30,639 nt of DNA from Phallusia fumigata (taxonomy: Eukaryota; Chordata; Ascidiacea; Phlebobranchia; Ascidiidae). The notes under the pieces are model-generated. The model did not search any database. It was not told the DNA's origin and worked only from the letters and a program-made list of their open reading frames with translations. The stretch's first letter is position 1. Every line of letters begins with the position of its first letter. Shown here one piece after another: positions 21,271 to 29,986 of this stretch. A program made the position numbers and the translations under genes. Where the stretch lies: positions 1-30,639 of the forward strand of contig QXVZ01018000.1 of assembly GCA_008931825.1 (NCBI GenBank), written 5' to 3'.

Positions 21271-21296
21271 ACAACTGTTGTTAGCTTTGTAATGGA

Positions 21297-21360
21297 TCGA
21301 ACATGGATAGTTTTGTGGTTGTGGGTTCAAATCCCATCTTAGTGTCTTGTGTTTTCCTTT
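21297..21360 (+). repeat. tRNA-derived SINE-like fragment
   Basis: Box-B-like GTGGGTTCAAATCCCATC followed by TTAGTGTCTTGTGTTTTCC. The same arrangement (GTGGGTTCCAATCC then TTAGTCGCTTGTGTTTCC) occurs at 22840-22880, so both belong to one family. Confidence 0.45.
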
Positions 21361-22094
21361 TCGAAAAGCTTAGGCGATGTTGTTTTACCCAAATGCCGTC
21401 CAATTGTTTACTGCATACACTTCGGACCTTAATGTTGGTTTGTTCCAAGGATTTTTTTCAAGAGATGCCACTGGTTAAACTGGCTTCTCTTTATTTAAGA
21501 TTTCATCTATATGCCAGATTAGAACAGAGGGAAAATTTATTAGCTTTATACTTGCTACTGCTTGTTCTATTATGCCAAGTTTCAATTCACCCCCGAAAGA
21601 ATATACATTGGGTCACCAAACTCTAAAAACAAAGCCTAATTTTATTTGTTTATGTACAAAGTTTTTTTTTTTAAAAAAAGAACTTTTTCCACAACTACAT
21701 TAATACAAATTAGATTAATAATTACTGCGTTTGGCTTCGTCGTCGCGTCCTACACAATCAACTTGACCGTCGCATTTCATATACGGAGGTATATAGGCCC
21801 GAGAATCATATTCATCAGCCGCCTATAAAGAACATTCAGTTGATTGTGGTTAGTTCGAAAGCAAGCCTCGACGGTTGGACAACTTTAAAATCTCTGAGCT
21901 TAATCAAAACCAATTAGTAATATTATTTCTCTCATCAACAAAACAAAAGTTAGTAAATATTAAACTGGGTTTTCAGCTTTAAATCACAAATTTGCTGGCC
22001 TCAACTAAAATTTATGCGGTTTTCCTCAAACTATGAAGACTTTATCAGCAGTATATGAGAACAAAGGCGGAAAATACTTTTCTACAAACCGTCA

Positions 22095-22210
22095 CAGTTT
22101 TGTTCGTCCTTGTCCCCATCACATAACGCGGTTCGTCCTGTGCTCGCAGGGTTGTTGGTTCTATTCCCGCCTCGGTTTTGTATTATTTCTTGTCCCATGG
22201 ACTTTGCGTA
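22095..22210 (+). repeat. tRNA-derived SINE-like fragment
   Basis: T-arm-like GGTTGTTGGTTCTATTCCCG (22149-22168) preceded by GTCCTGTGCTCGCAG. It resembles the other SINE-like heads in this stretch. No long ORF. Confidence 0.35.
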
Positions 22211-22796
22211 ACTTGATATTTAACTTGATAACTGGCTAAACTACGATCGCTTTCAGCAAAACTGTGACTCTAGTTCTATAATAGTTCGGTCAGAGGCAAA
22301 TTACCACCGTTGCTATTGCGTTTCTATGTATATATACTTCATCCATGTATGTCTGTCCGGCTTCATTATCGCCTCAGCTTCTTCCCATCCCACTCTCGAG
22401 CGCCATAAGCTGTTCGTGTCGGGCCCGATGAATCGTCATTTTTTTCGCCCATCGTTCGTATACGGCACTAGTGTCCCAAAGCGCGCTCACTAGCGACTGA
22501 AACACCGCGCAACAAATCCAAATGAGAATATTCAAGGCTTCTTACCGGTCTAGAAGAAAAACATCGCAAAGATAAACACGATATTCCAGCAAAACGACTC
22601 CATTGGCTGCAATTTGAGTTTTTGCTTATTAACACGATCTCTTAAAATCCTAGAAACTAACAAGATTGGTAAATATTTACAAATACAAACAAACAAACAA
22701 ATAAATAACAAACAAGCAAACGAGAGTTGTGGCAGTTAATTGACAACGCAAGGTGCTTGAAAACACGTTTTTAGCGAACCATCTACAAACGTTCTT

Positions 22797-22885
22797 GCAA
22801 AGATGACTAAGTGGTTAGCGCGACTGCTTTGTGCTCTCAAGGTTGTGGGTTCCAATCCTGCCTTAGTCGCTTGTGTTTCCATGAG
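22797..22885 (+). repeat. tRNA-derived SINE head with box A and box B
   Basis: The best of the group: box-A-like GACTAAGTGGTTAGCGCGAC about 30 bp before box-B-like GGTTGTGGGTTCCAATCC, and a short acceptor-like pairing GACTAAG with CTTAGTC. This is an RNA polymerase III-type internal promoter. Tail repeats at the 3' side are not clear. Confidence 0.55.
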
Positions 22886-23009
22886 CAAAAAAACATCATT
22901 AGCGACATCGTTTAAACTTACAAAATATTAAAAAGTTAAAACAAAAACAAAACAACGGAACTGTAATGTGGCTTGTAGCTCGATGCAACATTCCAATCCA
23001 TTCTTACAA

Positions 23010-23080
23010 CCTACACGCTCAAATATTTGAAGCCTGTTTGTCGTGTGTTCGAATCCCACCGCCGACAGGCGAAATCAACC
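23010..23080 (+). repeat. tRNA-derived SINE-like fragment
   Basis: CCTGTTTGTCG...GTGTTCGAATCCC...CGACAGGC: a T-arm-like sequence inside a small inverted repeat. It lies just before the duplicated allelic block. Confidence 0.45.
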
Positions 23081-23097
23081 CATCAAATCTAAGAGGT

Positions 23098-25245
23098 ACA
23101 ATTTTTATGTCTATTGTAGATAAAATCTTTTCAAATCATCGCATAAGGCATTCAGGCGCTGTTCCACCCACCGCTAATAGAAATGAAACAAACCAACCAA
23201 AAAATACCAACGCATTTTCAACCACTCGGAAAGTTTCCGTTTCGTTTTTTTTCGATGACGTTTAAGGCGTAAACAACAAGTGGCAAAATTATGTTGTTAC
23301 AAAAACATGCAGTCCGATTATTCAGACATGCTTGTCAGATACTGGTGTATATGTCATAGTAAGGTTGGATGCCTATGGTATATGTGAAGCCACATTACCC
23401 TACCAGTGATATTTATATCCTTTATGTACAGGTCAAAGGCTTGTTGTATATTTTCATAGGAAGAGCGTTGAAGCAGGCGGATGGCCAAACATGGTGTTGA
23501 TGGAACCTGTTTACATCTCATCACCTTTTGCTTTCTACAATTAATCTTAAATCTTGCGAATGTCGATGTCTATACGCACACACGTACATGGTCCGCGTAA
23601 AACCGTGTAAATCACAACAAATATTCTATTCTAAGGGTGGGCAGAGTAAGGGAACATNTCCGCGTAAAACCGTGTAAATCACAACAAATATTCTATTCTG
23701 AGGGTGGGCAGAGTAAGGGAACATAACAGCATTGCGTTCAGTTCGCTTTGGAAGCAAAGAGGGTAGGTTGTGATAAATTATCAGCTCAAACGTAAAGGGC
23801 CTGGACATAACGCCTAAATTACACGACTATATGGGTTTATCAACCAGCTTCGTGCTGTAAACCGTGTTTTATCTATTTTCTGACTGAGGACGTACGTTTA
23901 CGTGTGATAAAAATAAAATATTTTGAGATGGATTTAAATCAGCAGTACGCGCGAAAGATTCGAGCTCGTTAGGAACCAGCTTTAAGAGTGCACAGTCGTT
24001 CGTGTACCCAGAGCCAACGTTTACTGCACATAGGTCGCGAGGAGCTTTAAGCGTCCAAAATTGTGCATATAACTAGCGCTAAGGTTGACTGCCAGAAGCT
24101 TGTTGGGAAACTTTAGGCGTGAAAGTCAACCTTTTACGACTACATTTAGTTTTGGAATCATGACCTTAGTTTAGACAAAACTTAAGCTGTTAAAACGTTT
24201 GTATTTTATTTTTAGTAATCACNGTTTTTGTCTATCGTAGATAAAATGTTTTCAAATCATCGCATAAGGCATTCAGGCGCTGTTCCGCCCACCGCGAATA
24301 GAAATAAAACAAACAAACAAACCAACCAAAAATACCAACGCACTTTCAACCACTCGGAAAGCAACAAAATTTCCGTTTCGTTTTTTTTTTCGATGACGTT
24401 TAAGGCGCAAAACAATAATGACATCTTTGCGACAAAACGGACACCACAAGTTTCAAAATTATGTTGTTATAAAAACATGCATTCCGATTATTCAGACATG
24501 CTTGTCAGATCTTGATGTATACTGGTGTATATGTCGTAGTAAGGTTAGATAGCTATGGTATATGTGAAGCCACATTACCTTACCAGTGATATTTATTTCC
24601 TTTGTGTACAGGTCAAAAGCTTGTTGTATATTTTTATAGGAAGAGCGTTGAAGCAGGCGGATGGCCAAACATGGTGTTGATGGAACCTGTTTACATCTCA
24701 TCACCTTTTGCTTTCTACAATTAATCTTAAATCTTGCGGATGTCGCACACACGTACATGGTCCGCGTAAAACCGTGTAAATCACAACAAATATTCTATTG
24801 TAAAGGGTTACCTAGGCAGAGTATGGGAACATAACGGCATTGCGTTCGGTTCGCTTTGGAAGCAAAGAGGGTAGGTTGTGATAAATTATCAGCTCAAACG
24901 TATAAGGCCAGCTTCGTGCTGTAAACCGTGTTTTATTTATTTTCTGAGTGAGGACGCACGTTTATGTGTGATAAAAAATAAATATTTGAGATAGATTTAA
25001 ATGAACAGTACGCGCGAAAGATTCAAGCTCGTTAGGAACCAGCTTTAAGCGTGCACAGTCGTTCGTGTAACCAGAGCCAACGTTTACTGCACATAGTTCG
25101 TTAGGAGTTTTAAGCGTGCAAAACTGTGCATATAACAAGCGCTAAGCTTGACTGCCAGAAGCTTGTTGGGAAACTCGCTTTAGGCGTGAAAGTCAAGGGG
25201 TAAAACGTTTGTATTTTATTTTTAGTAAATACCAACTTGTTGTTC
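23098..25245. repeat. about 1.1-kb segment present twice, split by N (two alleles)
   Basis: The segment from about 23098 to 24222 recurs from 24224 to about 25245 in the same order with many substitutions and small indels. Matching landmarks: GATAAAAT.TTTTCAAATCATC, CATGGTGTTGATGGAACCTG, and AGTACGCGCGAAAGATTC. The single N at 24223 separates them. An inner 66-bp direct repeat (23592-23657 and 23659-23724) flanks another N at 23658. No gene is recognised in either copy. Confidence 0.85.
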
Positions 25246-25721
25246 ACAAAAAAGGAATGTTTTTCTCTGGAGTTTGAGTGAATAAAAAAATACTCAACAC
25301 CTTGTCGACGTATGCTGCGCATTGCATGTTCTAACACAACTTTTTACAATTCCTAACGTTTATAAATAATTGTAAAAAAACTCAAAGAAAGTGTTATCAA
25401 CCTACACGCTTCAGTGCGTGTAGGAATAAATAGTTCGGTTGGGAAAAAGAAGAAATGCACCAAAAAATGCTTGAAACCGTTGGGTTAAACGCCTATGAAG
25501 TAACGGTCATTTCTCAAACGGTAACAGATCTTCAATCGCATACTGTATTGACATCAAGGCATCTTGGCATTGATTCAATGTTGTGCATCCTTTCTACCAG
25601 CGAAGTTCAAACAAAAAAGTAACTCAACATTGCAGGGTAATTGTATTCACATAATTTACACAGATATGGCAGAATGAAAGCAACCTCCATATTCTTATCA
25701 CTTGAAAGTAAACTGTTAGTT
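25246..25721. other. no supported gene
   Basis: Sequence right of the duplicated block and left of the FReD stop codon. It presumably includes the 3' untranslated region of the minus-strand FReD gene. Short ORFs only. Confidence 0.4.
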
Positions 25722-25917
25722 TCAATCACATCTGATCATCATTGTTGTTTCTTTAATGGCTTGCAACCGTTTCCAGTCATACCAGATGATATTGTGTAAC
25801 AAACCTTGTGATCTTTCCCATTCAGCGTTGAGTTTGGAATGGAAACAATCATTGAACCACCACCCGCCAGACGCTCGAAAATGAAGTGCACAGTTGCCCG
25901 AATACTTGCGTGAAGCT
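25722..25917 (-). other. last FReD exon
   Basis: 196 nt, phase 2 in, acceptor CCTTAG|A. Contains the NCA and GGWWFNDC motifs and the terminal stop. The residues are open and typical, with no lesion. Confidence 0.8.
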
Positions 25918-26745
25918 CTAAGGCACAATTTTACTCTTACAAACAAAAACATACAAGGTCGAGCAAACAATTCTTTCTTTAGGACGTCAAAGTTATACAG
26001 TTTTAATGTTTTATTGACGCCATGTTGTAACATCTGAATGATTTCTGTTACGCAAGAAACTTAATAAAACTATTTTAAACACTAGAGTGCGCAGCCTATT
26101 TGTCGTGTTAGTCACCCCAGTGAGCTCAGTCTCATTGAATCCCCAAAAAACTGTGTTTTGCTTTTTTCAGTTTACTTAGAACTATTATTTATTATCCAAA
26201 ACTGGTGCAATTGTTCAAAATGGCATATTGTGATGTCACATAAACGTCTNCTGTGCTTGCAACTTTGGGTAGCGCCAACCCCGGACTTGTCCGGGCAATT
26301 ATAAAAGGTGCAGACCTCGATTTGATTAACTCCATTTGTGAATGCTGCCATAACGTCCTGAAAGGAAACGTGGTCCTCAGTCCAAGCGAGCGGGGAAAAC
26401 TGCGGCGTCATAAGACTGGACTACGTGAGCTTGGGAAGAAAACTACAAGTTTGAAGAGAAAGCGTAAAATTATCCAACGCGGTGGATTCTTGTCTGCGTT
26501 GTTGGGGCCTTTAATCGGAACTGTTATTCCGGCTATTGCTGGACTGTTTGGTGGGGGAAAGTAAAAAGACAATCTCAATGGAAAACGTTCAAAAACTTGC
26601 ATTGGTTGATCCGCGAGTNTCGTTATCTCGATCTTTGGTTGAGAATTGCGTCCTGTTGTGATAACCTAGACTGTCAACCGCTGTCCCATTAAAACCAGAA
26701 ACATTTAAACGATAATTGTCGGATTCATCGTCGATTGAAAACGAA
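25722..26745 (-). CDS. fibrinogen-related domain (FReD) lectin gene, 3' part
   Basis: Two exons of a fibrinogen C-terminal domain. Exon 26745-26620 reads FSIDDESDNYRLNVSGFNG then TQFSTKDRDN; exon 25917-25722 reads KYSGNCALHFRASGGWWFND, NIIWYDWKRL and ends TMMIRCD-stop. These match the conserved end of FReDs (SDxYRL, FST.DRDND, NCA...WW.N.C, W..WKG, MMIRP). Such proteins (ficolins, tenascins, angiopoietin-like, FREPs) are usually secreted and often serve as pattern-recognition lectins. The acceptor before 26745 (TTTGTAG|TTC) shows that at least one more exon belongs upstream, to the right, where viral-type genes begin. The first exon stops exactly at the N (26619), so its donor is missing. A 368-bp piece of viral-type sequence has been placed between the exons, probably by the assembler. 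Confidence 0.8.
26251..26618 (+). repeat. exact 368-bp copy of 27744-28111, bounded by N on both sides
   Basis: By eye base-for-base identical to the segment spanning most of the small basic protein gene and the start of the next gene in the viral-type element. Both ends are an N (26250 and 26619), so it is an independent contig inserted in the scaffold. It is most likely an assembly artefact or a collapsed second copy of the element, and should not be counted as a gene. Confidence 0.9.
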
Positions 26746-26808
26746 CTACAAAGCAAATATATAAGTTGTTCTATTCCCTTCAACTAAGTTTGAGAGTAGT
26801 AATTGTAT

Positions 26809-26903
26809 GTGGCTGGGGTGCGTCAGCTTTTAGGGGTGGAGCGGGGGCGTGTCAGGTGTTTAGTGTGGAGCGGGGGCGTATCAGATCTTCAGTGGTGGAG
26901 CGT
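26809..26903. repeat. GC-rich 30-bp tandem repeats left of the viral-type genes
   Basis: Three imperfect units built on GTGGAGCGGGGGCGT followed by TCAG and a T-rich spacer ending in AGTG. They lie between the FReD exon and the packaging ATPase gene, at the shift from AT-rich host-like to more GC-rich sequence, so they may mark or lie near the left edge of the element. No terminal inverted repeat can be checked because the other end is outside the window. Confidence 0.5.
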
Positions 26904-27117
26904 ATTTTTTCCCTTAAGCAACGACGTTTTCAGGGGAGGTGTTCGCCTTGCAGCCGCTTTTTACTGGCGGATTTTTTTTATTGCTTGGGTATCGTCGCGG
27001 AAACTCGTGATGCACTAAGTTGTATCTCCCGTCCCGCTTTAAATTCAAGGTCTTGTAAAATAATTTTGTTCTCGTTACTTCTTTCATTAGCGGGTGGTCG
27101 GATGTTAAGTGTATGTT

Positions 27118-27714
27118 ATGGAATTTCTTCATCCTTTTACCTGTGTTGTAGCTGGTCCCACAAGCTGTGGCAAAACTTTCTTTGTGGTTCGATTAATTCG
27201 TGAGTAACTCGTTACACCAACGCCCGATCGAGTTGTTTGGTGCTATGGTGAATGGCAAACTACTTACGAGAGTGTGAGTGGAGCTGACTTTGTAAAGGGT
27301 TTGGCCACCGACCTGGACCCTTCCGAGCGAACGCTGTTGGTGATTGACGATTTGATGAGTGACTGTGATAAAAGCGTTACAAACCTGTTTACAAAAGGGA
27401 GTCACCACAAAAATGTGAGCGTCATATACATTGTCCAAAACCTTTTTGACAAGGGAAAAGAGCATCGGACGATCAGCTTAAACGCTCACTACTTGGTAGT
27501 TTTTAAAAATCCGAGAGACGCATCCCAAATTATTCACTTGGCAAAGCAAGTTTACCCTGGAAGAGCGCGTGTCGTACAGGAGGCATATAGAGACGCTACC
27601 ACGAGCGCACATGGTTATTTACTACTTGACTTCAAGCAGTCCACCCCGGAAAAGTTTCGACTTAGAAGCAACATCTTCCGTGGTGACACGCAGTTCGTCT
27701 ACGTACCTAAGTAA
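27118..27714 (+). pseudogene. A32-type DNA packaging ATPase of a Polinton-like element, interrupted
   Basis: Begins at ATG 27118 (MEFLHPFTCVVAGPTSCGKT), giving Walker A GPTSCGKT near residue 13-20. After a stop the same frame continues with VVWCYGEWQ, Walker B LLVIDDLM, and the family-specific NLFDKGKEHRTISLN and FKNPRDASQI, ending at TAA 27712. The only visible break is TAA at 27205-27207, about residue 30. FtsK/HerA-fold ATPases of this kind pump DNA into capsids of adenovirus- and Polinton-related viruses. The length of just under 200 residues fits the short invertebrate-element form. The next gene starts two bases after its stop. Without the first ATG, an internal start would lack Walker A, so as it stands the gene should not work. 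Confidence 0.8.
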
Positions 27715-27715
27715 A

Positions 27716-28057
27716 ATGTCCAAACGCCTCCGTCGACATGGGCCTGTGCTTGCAACTTTGGGTAGCGCCAACCCCGGACTTGTCCGGGCAATTATAAAAG
27801 GTGCAGACCTCGATTTGATTAACTCCATTTGTGAATGCTGCCATAACGTCCTGAAAGGAAACGTGGTCCTCAGTCCAAGCGAGCGGGGAAAACTGCGGCG
27901 TCATAAGACTGGACTACGTGAGCTTGGGAAGAAAACTACAAGTTTGAAGAGAAAGCGTAAAATTATCCAACGCGGTGGATTCTTGTCTGCGTTGTTGGGG
28001 CCTTTAATCGGAACTGTTATTCCGGCTATTGCTGGACTGTTTGGTGGGGGAAAGTAA
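27716..28057 (+). CDS. small basic protein with Gly-rich hydrophobic C-terminus (viral-type element)
   Basis: 113 residues from ATG 27716 (MSKRLRRHGPVLATL). The middle is strongly basic (KLRRHKTGLRELGKKTTSLK, RKRKIIQRGG), and the last 25 residues are hydrophobic and glycine-rich (FLSALLGPLIGTVIPAIAGL then FGGGK). A protein of this shape often accompanies the ATPase, integrase and capsid genes of Polinton/adintovirus-like elements in invertebrate genomes. The basic part could bind DNA and the tail could act on membranes, in the manner of adenovirus core or pVI-type proteins. That role is inferred from composition and context. Intact, no lesion seen. Confidence 0.7.
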   Translation: MSKRLRRHGPVLATLGSANPGLVRAIIKGADLDLINSICECCHNVLKGNVVLSPSERGKLRRHKTGLRELGKKTTSLKRKRKIIQRGGFLSALLGPLIGTVIPAIAGLFGGGK

Positions 28058-28070
28058 AAAGACAATCTCA

Positions 28071-28724
28071 ATGGAAAACGTTCAAAAACTTGCATTGGTT
28101 GATCCGCGAGTTTTAAAAACGCTTCAGGAAAAAACCCCAACAAAAACGACTCCTGTTGAAAACGTGATGAGCGACCTAGATAGGGCAATGACCGAAATAG
28201 TCAATGGCCCAGGCGAAATCGATTCGAAAGTCAAACTGTACAATCAAACGCTTCAACGATACCGCTTTTACAATGATGCACTTGTCAAAAAGCCGCTGGA
28301 AGTCTCAGTTGTTGATGAGGGAAAACGCGTCGACGCAGAAGATGGAAAGGACAAACGGAAGAAGGAGATTGTCGGTCATATTGTCGCATCGGCGCCAAAG
28401 TCGTTCAGGCGTAAAGCTGAGCGGGTAATGCGGCTCGTTGAAGAAAGTCCGAATATTGACTTTGAACCAACTGGACAAATAATTGTTCACGGTCGAACGA
28501 TCGAACGAAGCAATATCGAAGATCTCGTGCACGATATTGTTCGAAAGAGAGCGAAGACGGGCGGTCCCATTGGGTGGGACGAGTTTTTGGGAGCATTGGA
28601 AGAAGCCAACGCACCAAAAACGCTGGTTGGTGATAAAAGGGTTGCGAGTCACATCGCAAAGCCTCCAGTCCTTGCACCACGCAAGCGGAGCGGACGCCTA
28701 GCTAAGCGATGGGTCGCTCTCTAG
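28071..28724 (+). CDS. conserved companion protein of the viral-type element, 217 residues
   Basis: Start chosen at ATG 28071 (MENVQKLALVDPRVLKTLQ), 13 bp after the preceding stop; an upstream in-frame ATG at 28029 lies inside the previous gene. Charged and mostly helical in appearance: SDLDRAMTEIVN, KVKLYNQTLQRYRFYNDALV, then a long KR/DE-rich linker, GWDEFLGALEEAN, and a basic C-terminus RKRSGRLAKRW. The LYNQ.LQRY motif is one I associate with proteins coded next to transposon-derived integrases in invertebrates, but I cannot assign a biochemical function. Its last 16 bases overlap the integrase start, suggesting a compact viral-type layout. Intact. Confidence 0.65.
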   Translation: MENVQKLALVDPRVLKTLQEKTPTKTTPVENVMSDLDRAMTEIVNGPGEIDSKVKLYNQTLQRYRFYNDALVKKPLEVSVVDEGKRVDAEDGKDKRKKEIVGHIVASAPKSFRRKAERVMRLVEESPNIDFEPTGQIIVHGRTIERSNIEDLVHDIVRKRAKTGGPIGWDEFLGALEEANAPKTLVGDKRVASHIAKPPVLAPRKRSGRLAKRWVAL

Positions 28725-29772
28725 ACTTTACCGATGAGTACTTTAAGCAGGGTCGAACCGGTAGCTTCGGTGGCGTTGGTCGGCTTCGGAGGGCAACGCG
28801 TTGCAAACGTTCAGCGGTCGAGGGGTGGCTTCAAAAGCAGGACACTTACACCCTCCATAAACCTTTGCGAAAGCATTTTCCCCGTTCTCGAGTGGTAGTC
28901 GGTGGGATCGATAGTCAGTGGCAAGCTGACTTGGTCGACGTTATTAAACTGAGTCGTTTTAACCGTGGTTTCAAGTACTTGCGTACCGTTATTGATGTAT
29001 TTTCGAAATTCGCTTGGGTCGTGCCAATAAAAAATAAAACCGGGGAAAATCTTGTTCGGGCTTTTAATCGAATACTTTCAGAGAGTGGACGAAAACCGCG
29101 AACATTGCAAACAGATCGTGGCAAAGAATTTCTGAACAGAGTCTTTAAAAAATGGCTGTCGGACCATCGAATAGAGTTTTTTACAACGTTTAATGATGAA
29201 ACGAAGGCATCTGTTGTTGAGCGTTTCAATCGAACTTTAAAGGAGCGCATTTGGCGTTTTCTTACAAAAACATCTGGGTCGTCCTACATCGATGTGATCG
29301 AAGATGTCGTGAGCAGCTACAACAACAGCTACCACCGTAGTATTCGTACTTTTCCCGCGTCTGTAACCCCCGCTGATCAGGAGACAATTTGGGAAAACCT
29401 CTACGGTGACCCGCAGCTGCCGCGCGTGTGTAAATTTAAAGTTGGGGATCCAGTTCGAATCGTCATCACCCGCACTAAATTTAGGAAGGGCTACCTTCCT
29501 AACTGGTCGGGAGAAGTATTTTTTGTAAAATCACGAAAATGGGGCTCGGTTCCTTCTTATACCTTGGAAGATTACAAGCGCGAGGACATTAGGGGTACCT
29601 TCTACGAGCAGGAGATGCAGCTTGTGCAAAAAGAGACCTACCGAATCGAAAAGGTGTTAAAGAGACGAAAAAAGCACGGTGTTAAACAAATGCTTATAAA
29701 ATGGTTGGACTATACACGGATGACTTTAATTTATGGATCAATGCTGATGACGTCGTCACATACTCAGGATAG
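28709..29772 (+). pseudogene. retroviral-type integrase with chromodomain, frameshifted near its end
   Basis: Resembles the F54H12.3-like transposon-derived integrases of invertebrate genomes. Order: N-terminal FKQGRTGSFGGVGRL region; rve catalytic core with WQADLVDV (D74), LQTDRGKEFL (D136) and VVERFNRTL (E171), the DDE triad with about 35 residues before E; YNNSYHRSI; SH3-like KFKVGDPVRI and NWSGEVFFV; chromodomain from YRIEKVLKRR (about residue 311). At Y335 (29711-29713) the frame breaks: the expected chromodomain end (DDFNLWINADDV) is read one frame over and closes at TAG 29770. The nominal ORF instead runs to 29974 with unrelated residues. Integrase would join the element ends to host DNA; the chromodomain is thought to guide targeting. 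The catalytic core is intact. Confidence 0.85.
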
Positions 29773-29986
29773 TCCATCGGAAGATTCTGAAGTTGTTTGG
29801 AGTTGCTTTGGTCGGTCGCTCCCCAGCGGCGAAGTTGTTTTTCTGTCTCAGGTCTTTCTTATATTTCTTGTGGTGATAGCCAGTCTTGTCAACTTGACGA
29901 TCGGCCACCCGAATCCAAATCTTTGGACGGCACTGCCAGTGGAGTTGGCTATCTTCTTCCAGCCCCCCGTCTAAAGCGAAAGCGCT
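29773..29986. other. spacer between integrase and the next viral-type gene
   Basis: About 210 bp after the chromodomain stop. The reading that continues the integrase ORF here is an artefact of the frame break. No separate gene is convincing. Confidence 0.4.

Noticed and set aside
22797..22885. Functional tRNA gene
   Set aside because: Boxes A and B are present but a full cloverleaf with anticodon arm is not convincing, and related fragments recur nearby; SINE head is likelier.
26766..27203. 145-codon ORF (+) across the G-rich repeats
   Set aside because: It runs through tandem repeats and overlaps the ATPase start in another frame; a shadow reading.
29714..29974. C-terminal part of the long integrase ORF with a hydrophobic segment (FLSQVFLIFLVVIASLV)
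   Set aside because: It follows the frame break in the chromodomain; the family-like end of the chromodomain is in another frame and stops at 29772, so this apparent membrane segment is spurious.
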